Assembly (NCBI RefSeq): GCF_910591885.1
Contig: NW_025963553.1
Location: 3,658,001 to 3,722,000, forward strand
Source: Bombus terrestris
Taxonomy: Eukaryota; Arthropoda; Insecta; Hymenoptera; Apidae
Reading direction: 5' to 3'
Length of the DNA: 64,000 nt
How positions within the stretch are numbered: position 1 is the stretch's first letter; every line of letters starts with the position of its first letter. The notes beneath the pieces are model-generated. The model saw nothing but the letters and a program-made list of their open reading frames with translations. It ran no database searches and was not told where the DNA came from. Positions 1 through 12,201 of this stretch are shown here, in pieces. A program made the position numbers and the translations under genes.

Positions 1-75
1 ATACTACAGTCCAATGTGATGTCCGAAGTGGCTGACAAAATTAGGTACTAACACGAAATATATGCAAGGCAATAT

Positions 76-93
76 AAGGTATATGTATACCTT
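76..93. repeat. Palindrome, long-allele version (8-bp arms, TG centre)
   Basis: AAGGTATA-TG-TATACCTT is a perfect 8-bp inverted repeat with a two-base centre. In long-allele monomers the outward base pair is T against G, so the dyad stops here. The short allele extends it to 12 bp (see 1330-1355). The site recurs once per monomer. A recurrent variant changes the right arm to taacttgc, which leaves a mismatch and is linked to gaacg and cccctcg just downstream. Confidence 0.9.
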
Positions 94-109
94 GCAAATT
101 GTGATCGTT

Positions 110-269
110 GCTCGCTCGCTCCGCTCGCTCGTAAAAATTTAGTCCAACCTCACATCCGATCCGACACGTTCGCAAATTCGAAATAAGTCGTCTTCATATC
201 GAATGACTAACGCAAGAGGGATTGGTTTTAGGTTACGCTATAGTTTTCGAGCGAGCGCAGCGAGCGAGA
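110..269. repeat. Foldback inverted-repeat pair, once per monomer
   Basis: The left arm (110-131, gctcgctcgctccgctcgct plus cg) and the right arm (248-269, cgagcgagcgcagcgagcga plus ga) are reverse complements at 20 of 22 positions, with 116 bp between. With a one-base bulge the pairing extends inward into AAAA. A transcript of either strand could form a long-looped hairpin. The pair resembles the ends of a small foldback element, but no target-site duplication is visible, so that origin is speculation. Arm variants recur (cccctcg, gatcgctcgctacg, ctccggtcg on the left; cgaacgag and cgaagcg on the right), and I saw no compensatory change in the partner arm. Confidence 0.9.
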
Positions 270-403
270 GACGCGTAAAGGTGTGTCACAATCCAACGGT
301 TTGGCACATACTGACATTGAAACATTCGCACCAGCCCGAGGAGCCGGAAGTCTTTATCCTATGCCTGCTGACAAATGTTTGCAGTTTGTGAATAGTTTCA
401 CAT

Positions 404-417
404 AAATAGTACTATTT
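404..417. repeat. 14-bp perfect palindrome near the monomer 3' end
   Basis: AAATAGTACTATTT is its own reverse complement and contains the ScaI site AGTACT. It recurs in every monomer I read. The bases just 3' of it vary (tttccac, tttcgac, ttttcac) while the palindrome itself is almost invariant; the one break I noticed is tattacg at 46,635. Confidence 0.92.
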
Positions 418-1329
418 CCACATACTACAGTCCAATGTGATGTCCGAAGTGGCTGACAAAATTAGGTACTAACACGAAATATATGCAAGGCAATATAAGG
501 TATATGTATACCTTGCAAATTGTGATCGTTGCTCGCTCGCTCCGCTCGCTCGTAAAAATTTAGTCCAACCTCACATCCGATCCGACACGTTCGCAAATTC
601 GAAATAAGTCGCCTTTATATCGAATGACTAACGCAAGAGGGATTGGTTTTAGGTTAGGCTATAGTTTTCGAGCGAGCGCAGCGAGCGAGAGACGCGTAAA
701 GGTGTGTCACAATCCAACGGTTTGGCACATACTCACATTGAAACATTCGCACCAGCCCGAGGAGCCGGAAGTCTTTATCCTATGCCTGCTGACAAATGTT
801 TGCAGTTTGTGAATAGTTTCACATAAATAGTACTATTTCCACATACTACAGTCCAATGTGATGTCCGAAGTGGCTGACAAAATTAGGTACTAACACGATA
901 TATATGCATATTGCAAGGTATATGTATAACTTGCAAATTGTGAACGTTGCTCGCTCGCTCCCCTCGCTCGTAAAAATTTAGTCCAACCTCACATCCGATC
1001 CGACACGTTCGCAAATTCGAAATAAGTCGCCTTCATATCGAATGACTAACGCAAGAGGGATTGGTTTTAGGTTAGGCTATAGTTTTCGAGCGAGCGAAGC
1101 GAGCGAGAGATGCGTAAAGGTGTATCACAATCTAACGGTTTGGCACATACGGACATTGAAACATTCGCACCAGCCAGAGGAGCCGGAAGTATTTATCCTA
1201 TTGCCTGCTGACAAATGTTTACAGTTTGTGAATAGTTTCACATAAATAGTACTATTTCCACATACTACAGTGCAATGTGATGTCCGAAGTGGCTGACAAA
1301 ATTAGGTACTCACACGATATATATGCATA

Positions 1330-1355
1330 TTGCAAGGTATATGTATACCTTGCAA
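1330..1355. repeat. Palindrome, short-allele version (12-bp perfect arms, TG centre)
   Basis: TTGCAAGGTATA, then TG, then TATACCTTGCAA: a perfect 12-bp inverted repeat with a 2-bp centre, 26 bp in all. It is a candidate for cruciform extrusion or a hairpin in single strands. It occurs in most short-allele (419-bp) monomers. Variants seen include ggtacatg (one stem mismatch), a TC centre near 22,760 and a CA centre at 24,017-24,042. Confidence 0.93.
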
Positions 1356-1460
1356 ATTGTGATCGTTGCTCGCTCGCTCCGCTCGCTCGTAAAAATTTAG
1401 TCCAACCTCACATCCGATCCGACACGTTCGCAAATTCGAAATAAGTCGCTTTCATATCGA

Positions 1461-1664
1461 ATGACTAACGCAAGAGGGATTGGTTTTAGGTTAGGCTATA
1501 GTTTTCGAGCGAGCGCAGCGAGCGAGAGACGCGTAAAGGTGTGTCACAATCCAACGGTTTGGCACATACTGACATTGAAACATTCGCACCAGCCCGAGGA
1601 GCCGGAAGTCTTTATCCTATTGCCTGCTGACAAATGTTTACAGTTTGTGAATAGTTTCACATAA
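1461..1664 (+). other. Repeat-embedded open frame (67 codons), representative; probably not a gene
   Basis: Every monomer has a plus-strand frame of 61-73 codons starting at the ATG in gaatgact, aataatga or, when upstream stops are lost, ttgccttcat. The residues are basic at the N-terminal part (GFRLGYSFRAS, then SERRVKV), with the right inverted arm read as RASAASERR. The end is LPADKCLQFVNSFT, or LCLLTNV(C/Y)SL after a one-base deletion. I see no signal peptide, membrane segment or known domain. Among recurrent variable codons I count about 20 amino-acid-changing differences (R/G, W/G, S/N, V/A, C/Y, P/L, W/C, L/R, E/D, A/T, N/I and others) against about six silent ones, near the roughly 3:1 expected without constraint. 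Persistence of the frame is explained by high identity between copies. Translation cannot be excluded from sequence alone. Confidence 0.6.
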
Positions 1665-4600
1665 ATAGTACTATTTCCACATACTACAGTCCAATGTGAT
1701 GTCCGAAGTGGCTGACAAAATTAGGTACTAACACGAAATATATGCAAGGCAATATAAGGTATATGTATACCTTGCAAATTGTGATCGCTGCTCGCTCGCT
1801 CCGCTCGCTCGTAAAAATTTAGTCCAACCTCACATCCGATCCGACACGTTCGCAAATTCGAAATAAGTCGCCACCATAACGAATAATGAACGCAAGATGG
1901 ATTGGTTTTAGGTTACGCTATAGTTTTCGATTGAGCGCAGCGAACGAGAGACGCGTAAAGGTGTGTCACAATCCAACGGTTTGGCACATACGGACATTGA
2001 AACATTCGCACCAGCCCGAGGAGCCGGAAGTCTTTATCCTATTGCCTGCTGACAAATGTTTACAGTTTGTGAATAGTTTCACATAAATAGTACTATTTCC
2101 ACATACTACAGTTCAATGTGATGTCCGAAGTGGCTGACAAAATTAGGTACTAACACGAAATATATGCAAGGCAATATAAGGTATATGTATACCTTGCAAA
2201 TTGTGATCGTTGCTCGCTCGCTCCGCTCGCTCGTAAAAATTTAGTCCAACCTCACATCCGATCCGACACGTTCGCAAATTCGAAATAAGTCGCCACCATA
2301 TCGAATAATGAACGCAAGATGGATTGGTTTTAGGTTACGCTATAGTTTTCGAGCGAGCGCAGCGAACGAGAGACGCGTAAAGGTGTGTCACAATCCAACG
2401 GTTTGGCACATACGGACATTGAAACATTCGCACCAGCCCGAGGAGCCGGAAGACTTTATCCTATTGCCTGCTGACAAATGTTTACAGTTTGTGAATAGTT
2501 TCACATAAATAGTACTATTTCCACATACTACAGTCCAATGTGATGTCCGAAGTGGCTGACAAAATTAGGTACTAACACGAAATATATGCAAGGCAATATA
2601 AGGTATATGTATACCTTGCAAATTGTGATCGTTGCTCGCTCGCTCCGCTCGCTCGTAAAAATTTAGTCCAACCTCACATACGATCCGACACGTTCGCAAA
2701 TTCGAAATAAGTTGCCTTCATATCGAATGACTAACGCAAGATGGATTGGGTTTAGGTTAGGCTACAGCTTTCGAGCGAGCGCAGCGAGCGAGAGACGCGC
2801 AAAGGTGTGTCACAATCCAACGGTTTGTCACATACTGACATTGAAACATTCGCACCAGCCCGAGGAGCCGGAAGTCTTTATCATATTGCCTACTGACAAA
2901 TGTTTACAGTTTGTGAACAGTTTCACATAAATAGTACTATTTCCACATACTACAGTGCAATGTGATGTCCGAAGTGGCTGACAAAATTAGGTACTCACAC
3001 GATATATATGCATATTGCAAGGTATATGTATAACTTGCAAATTGTGAACGTTGCTCGCTCGCTCCCCTCGCTCGTAAAAATTTAGTCCAACCTCACATCC
3101 GATCCGACACGTTCGCAAATTCGAAATAAGTCGCCTTCATATCGAATGACTAACGCAAGAGGGATTGGTTTTAGGTTAGGCTATAGTTTTCGAGCGAGCG
3201 CAGCGAGCGAGAGACGCGTAAAGGTGTATCACAATCTAACGGTTTGGCACATACGGACATTGAAACATTCGCACCAGCCAGAGGAGCCGGAAGTATTTAT
3301 CCTATTGCCTGCTGACAAATGTTTACAGTTTGTGAATAGTTTCACATAAATAGTACTATTTCCACATACTACAGTGCAATGTGATGTCCGAAGTGGCTGA
3401 CAAAATTAGGTACTCACACGATATATATGCATATTGCAAGGTATATGTATACCTTGCAAATTGTGATCGTTGCTCGCTCGCTCCGCTCGCTCGTAAAAAT
3501 TTAGTCCAACCTCACATCCGATCCGACACGTTCGCAAATTCGAAATAAGTCGCCACCATATCGAATAATGAACGCAAGATGGATTGGTTTTAGGTTACGC
3601 TATAGTTTTCGAGCGAGCGCAGCGAACGAGAGACGCGTAAAGGTGTGTCACAATCCAACGGTTTGGCACATACGGACATTGAAACATTCGCACCAGCCCG
3701 AGGAGCCGGAAGACTTTATCCTATTGCCTGCTGACAAATGTTTACAGTTTGTGAATAGTTTCACATAAATAGTACTATTTCCACATACTACAGTCCAATG
3801 TGATGTCCGAAGTGGCTGACAAAATTAGGTACTAACACGAAATATATGCAAGGCAATATAAGGTATATGTATACCTTGCAAATTGTGATCGTTGCTCGCT
3901 CGCTCCGCTCGCTCGTAAAAATTTAGTCCAACCTCACATCCGATCCGACACGTTCGCAAATTCGAAATAAGTCGCCACCATATCGAATAATGAACGCAAG
4001 ATGGATTGGTTTTAGGTTACGCTATAGTTTTCGAGCGAGCGCAGCGAACGAGAGACGCGTAAAGGTGTGTCACAATCCAACGGTTTGGCACATACGGACA
4101 TTGAAACATTCGCACCAGCCCGAGGAGCCGGAAGTCTTTATCCTATTGCCTGCTGACAAATGTTTACAGTTTGTGAATAGTTTCACATAAATAGTACTAT
4201 TTCCACATACTACAGTCCAATGTGATGTCCGAAGTGGCTAACAAAATTAGGTACTAACACGATATATATGCATATTGCAAGGTATATGTATACCTTGCAA
4301 ATTGTGATCGTTGCTCGCTCGCTCCGCTCGCTCGTAAAAATTTAGTCCAACCTCACATACGATCCGACACGTTCGCAAATTCGAAATATGTCGCCACCAT
4401 ATCGAATAATGAACGCAAGATGGATTGGTTTTAGGTTACGCTATAGTTTTCGAGCGAGCGCAGCGAACGAGAGACGCGTAAAGGTGTGTCACAATCCAAC
4501 GGTTTGGCACATACGGACATTGAAACATTCGCACCAGCCCGAGGAGCCGGAAGTATTTATCCTATTGCCTGCTGACAAATGTTTACAGTTTGTGAATAGT

Positions 4601-5291
4601 TTCACATAAATAGTACTATTTCCACATACTACAGTCCAATGTGATGTCCGAAGTGGCTGACGAAATTAGGTACTAAGACGAAATATATGCAAGGCAATAT
4701 AAGGTATATGTATACCTTGCAAATTGTGATCGTTGCTCGCTCGCTCCGCTCGCTCGTAAAAATTTAGTCCAACCTCACACACGATCCGACACGTTCGCAA
4801 ATTCGAAATAAGTTGCCTTCATATCGAATGACTAACGCAAGATGGATTGGGTTTAGGTTAGGCTACAGCTTTCGAGCGAGCGCAGCGAGCGAGAGACGCG
4901 TAAAGGTGTGTCACAATCCAACGGTTTGGCACATACTGACATTGAAACATTCGCACCAGCCCGAGGAGCCGGATGTCTTTATCATATTGCCTGCTGACAA
5001 ATGTTTACAGTTTGTGAATAGTTTCACATAAATAGTACTATTTCCACATACTACAGGGCAATGTGATGTCCGAAGTGGCTGACGAAATTAGGTACTAACA
5101 CGAAATATATGCAAGGCAATATAAGGTATATGTATACCTTGCATATTGTGATCGATGCTCGCTCGCTCCGCTCGCTCGTAAAAATTTAGTCCAACCTCAC
5201 ATCCGATCCGACACGTTCGCAAATTCGAAATAAGTCGCCACCATATCGAATAATGAACGCAAGATGGATTGGTTTTAGGTTACGCTATAGT

Positions 5292-8200
5292 TTTCGAGCG
5301 AGCGCAGCGAGCGAGAGACGCGTAAAGGTGTGTCACAATCCAACGGTTTGGCACATACTGACATTGAAACATTCGCACCAGCCCGAGGAGCCGGAAGTCT
5401 TTATCATATTGCCTACTGACAAATGTTTACAGTTTGTGAATAGTTTCACATAAATAGTACTATTTCCACATACTACAGTGCAATGTGATGTCCGAAGTGG
5501 CTGACAAAATTAGGTACTCACACGATATATATGCATATTGCAAGGTATATGTATAACTTGCAAATTGTGAACGTTGCTCGCTCGCTCCCCTCGCTCGTAA
5601 AAATTTAGTCCAACCTCACATCCGATCCGACACGTTCGCAAATTCGAAATAAGTCGCCTTCATATCGAATGACTAACGCAAGAGGGATTGGTTTTAGGTT
5701 AGGCTATAGTTTTCGAGCGAGCGCAGCGAGCGAGAGACGCGTAAAGGTGTGTCACAATCCAACGGTTTGGCACATACTGACATTGAAACATTCGCACCAG
5801 CCCGAGGAGCCGGAAGTCTTTATCCTATTGCCTGCTGACAAATGTTTACAGTTTGTGAATAGTTTCACATAAATAGTACTATTTCCACATACTACAGTCC
5901 AATGTGATGTCCGAAGTGGCTAACAAAATTAGGTACTAACACGATATATATGCATATTGCAAGGTATATGTATACCTTGCAAATTGTGATCGTTGCTCGC
6001 TCGCTCCGCTCGCTCGTAAAAATTTAGTCCAACCTCACATCCGATCCGACACGTTCGCAAATTCGAAATAAGTCGCCACCATATCGAATAATGAACGCAA
6101 GATGGATTGGTTTTAGGTTACGCTATAGTTTTCGAGCGAGCGCAGCGAACGAGAGACGCGTAAAGGTGTGTCACAATCCAACGGTTTGGCACATACGGAC
6201 ATTGAGACATTCGCACCAGCCCGAGGAGCCGGAAGTCTTTATCCTATTGCCTGCTGACAAATGTTTACAGTTTGTGAATAGTTTCACATAAATAGTACTA
6301 TTTCCACATACTACAGTCCAATGTGATGTCCGAAGTGGCTAACAAAATTAGGTACTAACACGATATATATGCATATTGCAAGGTACATGTATACCTTGCA
6401 AATTGTGATCGTTGCTCGCTCGCTCCGCTCGCTCGTAAAAATTTAGTCCAACCTTACATCCGATCCGACACGTTCGCAAATTCGAAATAAGTCGCCACCA
6501 TATCGAATAATGAACGCAAGATGGATTGGTTTTAGGTTACGCTATAGTTTTCGAGCGAGCGCAGCGAACGAGAGACGCGTAAAGGTGTGTCACAATCCAA
6601 CGGTTTGGCACATACGGACATTGAAACATTCGCACCAGCCCGAGGAGCCGGAAGTCTTTATCCTATTGCCTGCTGACAAATGTTTACAGTTTGTGAATAG
6701 TTTCACATAAATAGTACTATTTCCACATACTACAGTCCAATGTGATGTCCGAAGTGGCTGACAAAATTAGGTACTAACACGAAATATATGCAAGGCAATA
6801 TAAGGTATATGTATACCTTGCAAATTGTGATCGTTGATCGCTCGCTACGCTCGCTCGTAAAAATTTAGTCCAACCTCACATACGATCCGACACGTTCGCA
6901 AATTCGAAATAAGTCGCCACCATATCGAATAATGAACGCAAGATGGATTGGTTTTAGGTTACGCTATAGTTTTCGAGCGAGCGCAGCGAACGAGAGACGC
7001 GTAAAGGTATGTCACAATCCAACGGTTTGGCACATACGGACATTGAAACATTCGCACCAGCCCGAGGAGCCGGAAGTATTTATCCTATTGCCTGCTGACA
7101 AATGTTTACAGTTTGTGAATAGTTTCACATAAATAGTACTATTTCCACATACTACAGTCCAATGTGATGTCCGAAGTGGCTGACGAAATTAGGTACTAAG
7201 ACGAAATATATGCAAGGCAATATAAGGTATATGTATACCTTGCAAATTGTGATCGTTGCTCGCTCGCTCCGCTCGCTCGTAAAAATTTAGTCCAACCTCA
7301 CATACGATCCGACACGTTCGCAAATTCGAAATAAGTTGCCTTCATATCGAATGACTAACGCAAGATGGATTGGGTTTAGGTTAGGCTACAGCTTTCGAGC
7401 GAGCGCAGCGAGCAAGAGACGCGCAAAGGTGTGTCACAATCCAACGGTTTGTCACATACTGACATTGAAACATTCGCACCAGCCCGAGGAGCCGGATGTC
7501 TTTATCATATTGCCTGCTGACGAATGTTTACAGTTTGTGAATAGTTTCACATAAATAGTACTATTTCCACATACTACAGGGCAATGTGATGTCCGAAGTG
7601 GCTGATGAAATTAGGTACTAACACGATATATATGCATATTGCAAGGTATATGTATAACTTGCAAGTTGTGATCGTTGCTCGCTCGCTCCGCTCGCTCGTA
7701 AAAATTTAGTCCAACCTCACATCCGATCCGACACGTTCGCAAATTCGAAATAAGTCGCCTTCATATCGAATGACTAACGCAAGAGGGATTGGTTTTAGGT
7801 TAGGCTATAGTTTTCGAGCGAGCGCAGCGAGCGAGAGACGCGTAAAGGTGTGTCACAATCCAACGGTTTGGCACATACTGACATTGAAACATTCGCACCA
7901 GCCAGAGGAGCCGGAAGTATTTATCCTATTGCCTGCTGACAAATGTTTACAGTTTGTGAATAGTTTCACATAAATAGTACTATTTCCACATACTACAGGG
8001 CAATGTGATGTCCGAAGTGGCTGACGAAATTAGGTACTAACACGAAATATATGCAAGGCAATATAAGGTATATGTATACCTTGCATATTGTGATCGATGC
8101 TCGCTCGCTCCGCTCGCTCGTAAAAATTTAGTCCAACCTCACATCCGATCCGACACGTTCGCAAATTCGAAATAAGTCGCCACCATATCGAATAATGAAC

Positions 8201-9493
8201 GCAAGATGGATTGGTTTTAGGTTACGCTATAGTTTTCGAGCGAGCGCAGCGAGCGAGAGACGCGTAAAGGTGTGTCACAATCCAACGGTTTGGCACATAC
8301 TGACATTGAAACATTCGCACCAGCCCGAGGAGCCGGAAGTCTTTATCATATTGCCTACTGACAAATGTTTACAGTTTGTGAATAGTTTCACATAAATAGT
8401 ACTATTTCCACATACTACAGTGCAATGTGATGTCCGACGTGGCTGACAAAATTAGGTACTCACACGATATATATGCATATTGCAAGGTATATGTATAACT
8501 TGCAAATTGTGAACGTTGCTCGCTCGCTCCCCTCGCTCGTAAAAATTTAGTCCAACCTCACATCCGATCCGACACGTTCGCAAATTCGAAATAAGTCGCC
8601 TTCATATCGAATGACTAACGCAAGATGGATTGGTTTTAGGTTACGCTATAGTTTTCGAGCGAGCGCAGCGAACGAGAGACGCGTAAAGGTGTGTCACAAT
8701 CCAACGGTTTGGCACATACGGACATTGAAACATTCGCACCAGCCCGAGGAGCCGGAAGTCTTTATCCTATTGCCTGCTGACAAATGTTTACAGTTTGTGA
8801 ATAGTTTCACATAAATAGTACTATTTCCACATACTACAGTCCAATGTGATGTCCGAAGTGGCTGACAAAATTAGGTACTAACACGAAATATATGCAAGGC
8901 AATATAAGGTATATGTATACCTTGCAAATTGTGATCGTTGCTCGCTCGCTCCGCTCGCTCGTAAAAATTTAGTCCAACCTCACATCCGATCCGACACGTT
9001 CGCAAATTCGAAATAAGTCGCCACCATATCGAATAATGAACGCAAGATGGATTGGTTTTAGGTTACGCTATAGTTTTCGAGCGAGCGCAGCGAACGAGAG
9101 ACGCGTAAAGGTGTGTCACAATCCAACGGTTTGGCACATACGGACATTGAAACATTCGCAACAGCCCGAGGAGCCGGAAGTCTTTATCCTATTGCCTGCT
9201 GACAAATGTTTACAGTTTGTGAATAGTTTCACATAAATAGTACTATTTCCACATACTACAGTCCAATGTGATGTCCGAAGTGGCTGACGAAATTAGGTAC
9301 TAAGACGAAATATATGCATATTGCAAGGTACATGTATACCTTGCAAATTGTGATCGTTGCTCGCTCGCTCCGCTCGCTCGTAAAAATTTAGTCCAACCTC
9401 ACACACGATCCGACACGTTCGCAAATTCGAAATAAGTTGCCTTCATATCGAATGACTAACGCAAGATGGATTGGGTTTAGGTTAGGCTACAGC
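5292..9493 (+). repeat. 10-monomer higher-order unit (4,202 bp), copy 1
   Basis: Class order from the right half of a P: G-B-B-B-A-G-P-B-B, then the left half of a D. Rare markers are ttgagac in the second monomer after the P, tacatg and accttac in the next, gatcgctcgctacg in the next, and gtccgacgtgg before the 8,611 monomer. The same markers recur in the following block. The left boundary is the last mismatch before continuous agreement at offset 4,202. Confidence 0.8.
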
Positions 9494-12201
9494 TTTCGAG
9501 CGAGCGCAGCGAGCGAGAGACGCGTAAAGGTGTGTCACAATCCAACGGTTTGGCACATACTGACATTGAAACATTCGCACCAGCCCGAGGAGCCGGAAGT
9601 CTTTATCATATTGCCTACTGACAAATGTTTACAGTTTGTGAATAGTTTCACATAAATAGTACTATTTCCACATACTACAGTGCAATGTGATGTCCGAAGT
9701 GGCTGACAAAATTAGGTACTCACACGATATATATGCATATTGCAAGGTATATGTATAACTTGCAAATTGTGAACGTTGCTCGCTCGCTCCCCTCGCTCGT
9801 AAAAATTTAGTCCAACCTCACATCCGATCCGACACGTTCGCAAATTCGAAATAAGTCGCCTTCATATCGAATGACTAACGCAAGAGGGATTGGTTTTAGG
9901 TTAGGCTATAGTTTTCGAGCGAGCGCAGCGAGCGAGAGACGCGTAAAGGTGTGTCACAATCCAACGGTTTGGCACATACTGACATTGAAACATTCGCACC
10001 AGCCCGAGGAGCCGGAAGTCTTTATCCTATTGCCTGCTGACAAATGTTTACAGTTTGTGAATAGTTTCACATAAATAGTACTATTTCCACATACTACAGT
10101 CCAATGTGATGTCCGAAGTGGCTAACAAAATTAGGTACTAACACGATATATATGCATATTGCAAGGTATATGTATACCTTGCAAATTGTGATCGTTGCTC
10201 GCTCGCTCCGCTCGCTCGTAAAAATTTAGTCCAACCTCACATCCGATCCGACACGTTCGCAAATTCGAAATAAGTCGCCACCATATCGAATAATGAACGC
10301 AAGATGGATTGGTTTTAGGTTACGCTATAGTTTTCGAGCGAGCGCAGCGAACGAGAGACGCGTAAAGGTGTGTCACAATCCAACGGTTTGGCACATACGG
10401 ACATTGAGACATTCGCACCAGCCCGAGGAGCCGGAAGTCTTTATCCTATTGCCTGCTGACAAATGTTTACAGTTTGTGAATAGTTTCACATAAATAGTAC
10501 TATTTCCACATACTACAGTCCAATGTGATGTCCGAAGTGGCTAACAAAATTAGGTACTAACACGATATATATGCATATTGCAAGGTACATGTATACCTTG
10601 CAAATTGTGATCGTTGCTCGCTCGCTCCGCTCGCTCGTAAAAATTTAGTCCAACCTTACATCCGATCCGACACGTTCGCAAATTCGAAATAAGTCGCCAC
10701 CATATCGAATAATGAACGCAAGATGGATTGGTTTTAGGTTACGCTATAGTTTTCGAGCGAGCGCAGCGAACGAGAGACGCGTAAAGGTGTGTCACAATCC
10801 AACGGTTTGGCACATACGGACATTGAAACATTCGCACCAGCCCGAGGAGCCGGAAGTCTTTATCCTATTGCCTGCTGACAAATGTTTACAGTTTGTGAAT
10901 AGTTTCACATAAATAGTACTATTTCCACATACTACAGTCCAATGTGATGTCCGAAGTGGCTGACAAAATTAGGTACTAACACGAAATATATGCAAGGCAA
11001 TATAAGGTATATGTATACCTTGCAAATTGTGATCGTTGATCGCTCGCTACGCTCGCTCGTAAAAATTTAGTCCAACCTCACATACGATCCGACACGTTCG
11101 CAAATTCGAAATAAGTCGCCACCATATCGAATAATGAACGCAAGATGGATTGGTTTTAGGTTACGCTATAGTTTTCGAGCGAGCGCAGCGAGCGAGAGAC
11201 GCGTAAAGGTGTGTCACAATCCAACGGTTTGGCACATACTGACATTGAAACATTCGCACCAGCCAGAGGAGCCGGAAGTATTTATCCTATTGCCTGCTGA
11301 CAAATGTTTACAGTTTGTGAATAGTTTCACATAAATAGTACTATTTCCACATACTACAGGGCAATGTGATGTCCGAAGTGGCTGACGAAATTAGGTACTA
11401 ACACGAAATATATGCAAGGCAATATAAGGTATATGTATACCTTGCATATTGTGATCGATGCTCGCTCTCTCCGCTCGCTCGTAAAAATTTAGTCCAACCT
11501 CACATCCGATCCGACACGTTCGCAAATTCGAAATAAGTCGCCACCATATCGAATAATGAACGCAAGATGGATTGGTTTTAGGTTACGCTATAGTTTTCGA
11601 GCGAGCGCAGCGAGCGAGAGACGCGTAAAGGTGTGTCACAATCCAACGGTTTGGCACATACTGACATTGAAACATTCGCACCAGCCCGAGGAGCCGGAAG
11701 TCTTTATCATATTGCCTACTGACAAATGTTTACAGTTTGTGAATAGTTTCACATAAATAGTACTATTTCCACATACTACAGTGCAATGTGATGTCCGACG
11801 TGGCTGACAAAATTAGGTACTCACACGATATATATGCATATTGCAAGGTATATGTATAACTTGCAAATTGTGAACGTTGCTCGCTCGCTCCCCTCGCTCG
11901 TAAAAATTTAGTCCAACCTCACATCCGATCCGACACGTTCGCAAATTCGAAATAAGTCGCCTTCATATCGAATGACTAACGCAAGATGGATTGGTTTTAG
12001 GTTACGCTATAGTTTTCGAGCGAGCGCAGCGAACGAGAGACGCGTAAAGGTGTGTCACAATCCAACGGTTTGGCACATACGGACATTGAAACATTCGCAC
12101 CAGCCCGAGGAGCCGGAAGTCTTTATCCTATTGCCTGCTGACAAATGTTTACAGTTTGTGAATAGTTTCACATAAATAGTACTATTTCCACATACTACAG
12201 T
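9494..12201 (+). repeat. 10-monomer higher-order unit, copy 2, with a two-monomer deletion
   Basis: This directly follows copy 1. From 9,494 to about 11,165-11,191 it matches copy 1 at offset 4,202; from there to 12,201 it matches at offset 3,361. The 841-bp difference is exactly two monomers. The monomer with landmark 11,134 is chimeric: its left half has the gatcgctcgctacg and catacgatcc markers of the 6,932 copy, its right half has cgagcg, ctgac, agccagagg and gtatttatcc of the 7,770 copy. The monomer with landmark 9,437 is the D/P junction that created the duplication. Confidence 0.8.

Larger units (their letters stand above)
1..421 (+). repeat. Reference satellite monomer (class G, long form with one-base deletion)
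   Basis: This is the first complete copy and is used here for internal coordinates. Landmarks in order: atactacag at 1; TG-centred palindrome at 76-93; left inverted arm 110-131; A/T-rich taaaaattta from 132; the central class-defining block around 186-220 (gccttc or gccacc, agaggg or agatgg); right inverted arm 248-269; acgcgt just after it; ggtttggcac around 297; the GC-rich cagcccgaggagccgg segment around 332; and the 14-bp palindrome 404-417. G+C is about 44% (184 of 421 counted). CpG count is 28 against about 20 expected from base composition. The one-base deletion in ctatgcc shifts the end of the embedded open frame. Confidence 0.95.
855..2090 (+). repeat. Three-monomer haplotype K-G-B, copy 1 of a 50-kb-spaced pair
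   Basis: This segment matches 50,854-52,089 at an offset of 49,999 bp (119 monomers). Shared rare features are a K monomer with taacacg instead of ctcacacg next to the taacttgc/cccctcg haplotype, gagatgcg after the right arm, and gatcgctgc before the left arm of the third monomer. Copy 1 has private changes such as gcgaagcg in its right arm and cgattgagcg in the third monomer. Confidence 0.7.

Noticed and set aside
71..90. TATA-box promoter at tataaggtatatgtata
   Set aside because: A/T-rich dyad sequence gives such matches easily, the short allele disrupts it, and no gene follows.
110..131. ctcg microsatellite as a separate repeat locus
   Set aside because: It is only about five units long and is the fixed left inverted arm of the monomer.
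30..140. tRNA-derived SINE origin with A and B boxes
   Set aside because: tggctgac only partly fits an A box and no convincing B box follows; no A-rich tail or dispersed structure is visible.
328..344. CENP-B-box-like match (attcgcaccagcccgag against the 9 core bases of the box)
   Set aside because: Seven of nine core positions match, but about one such match is expected by chance in a 420-bp monomer on both strands. C-class monomers also change ttcg to ttcc.
1..421. Monomer built from two or three internal sub-repeats (420 = 2 x 210 or 3 x 140)
   Set aside because: I found no direct similarity between halves or thirds beyond short chance matches such as gtccaa and gtccga.
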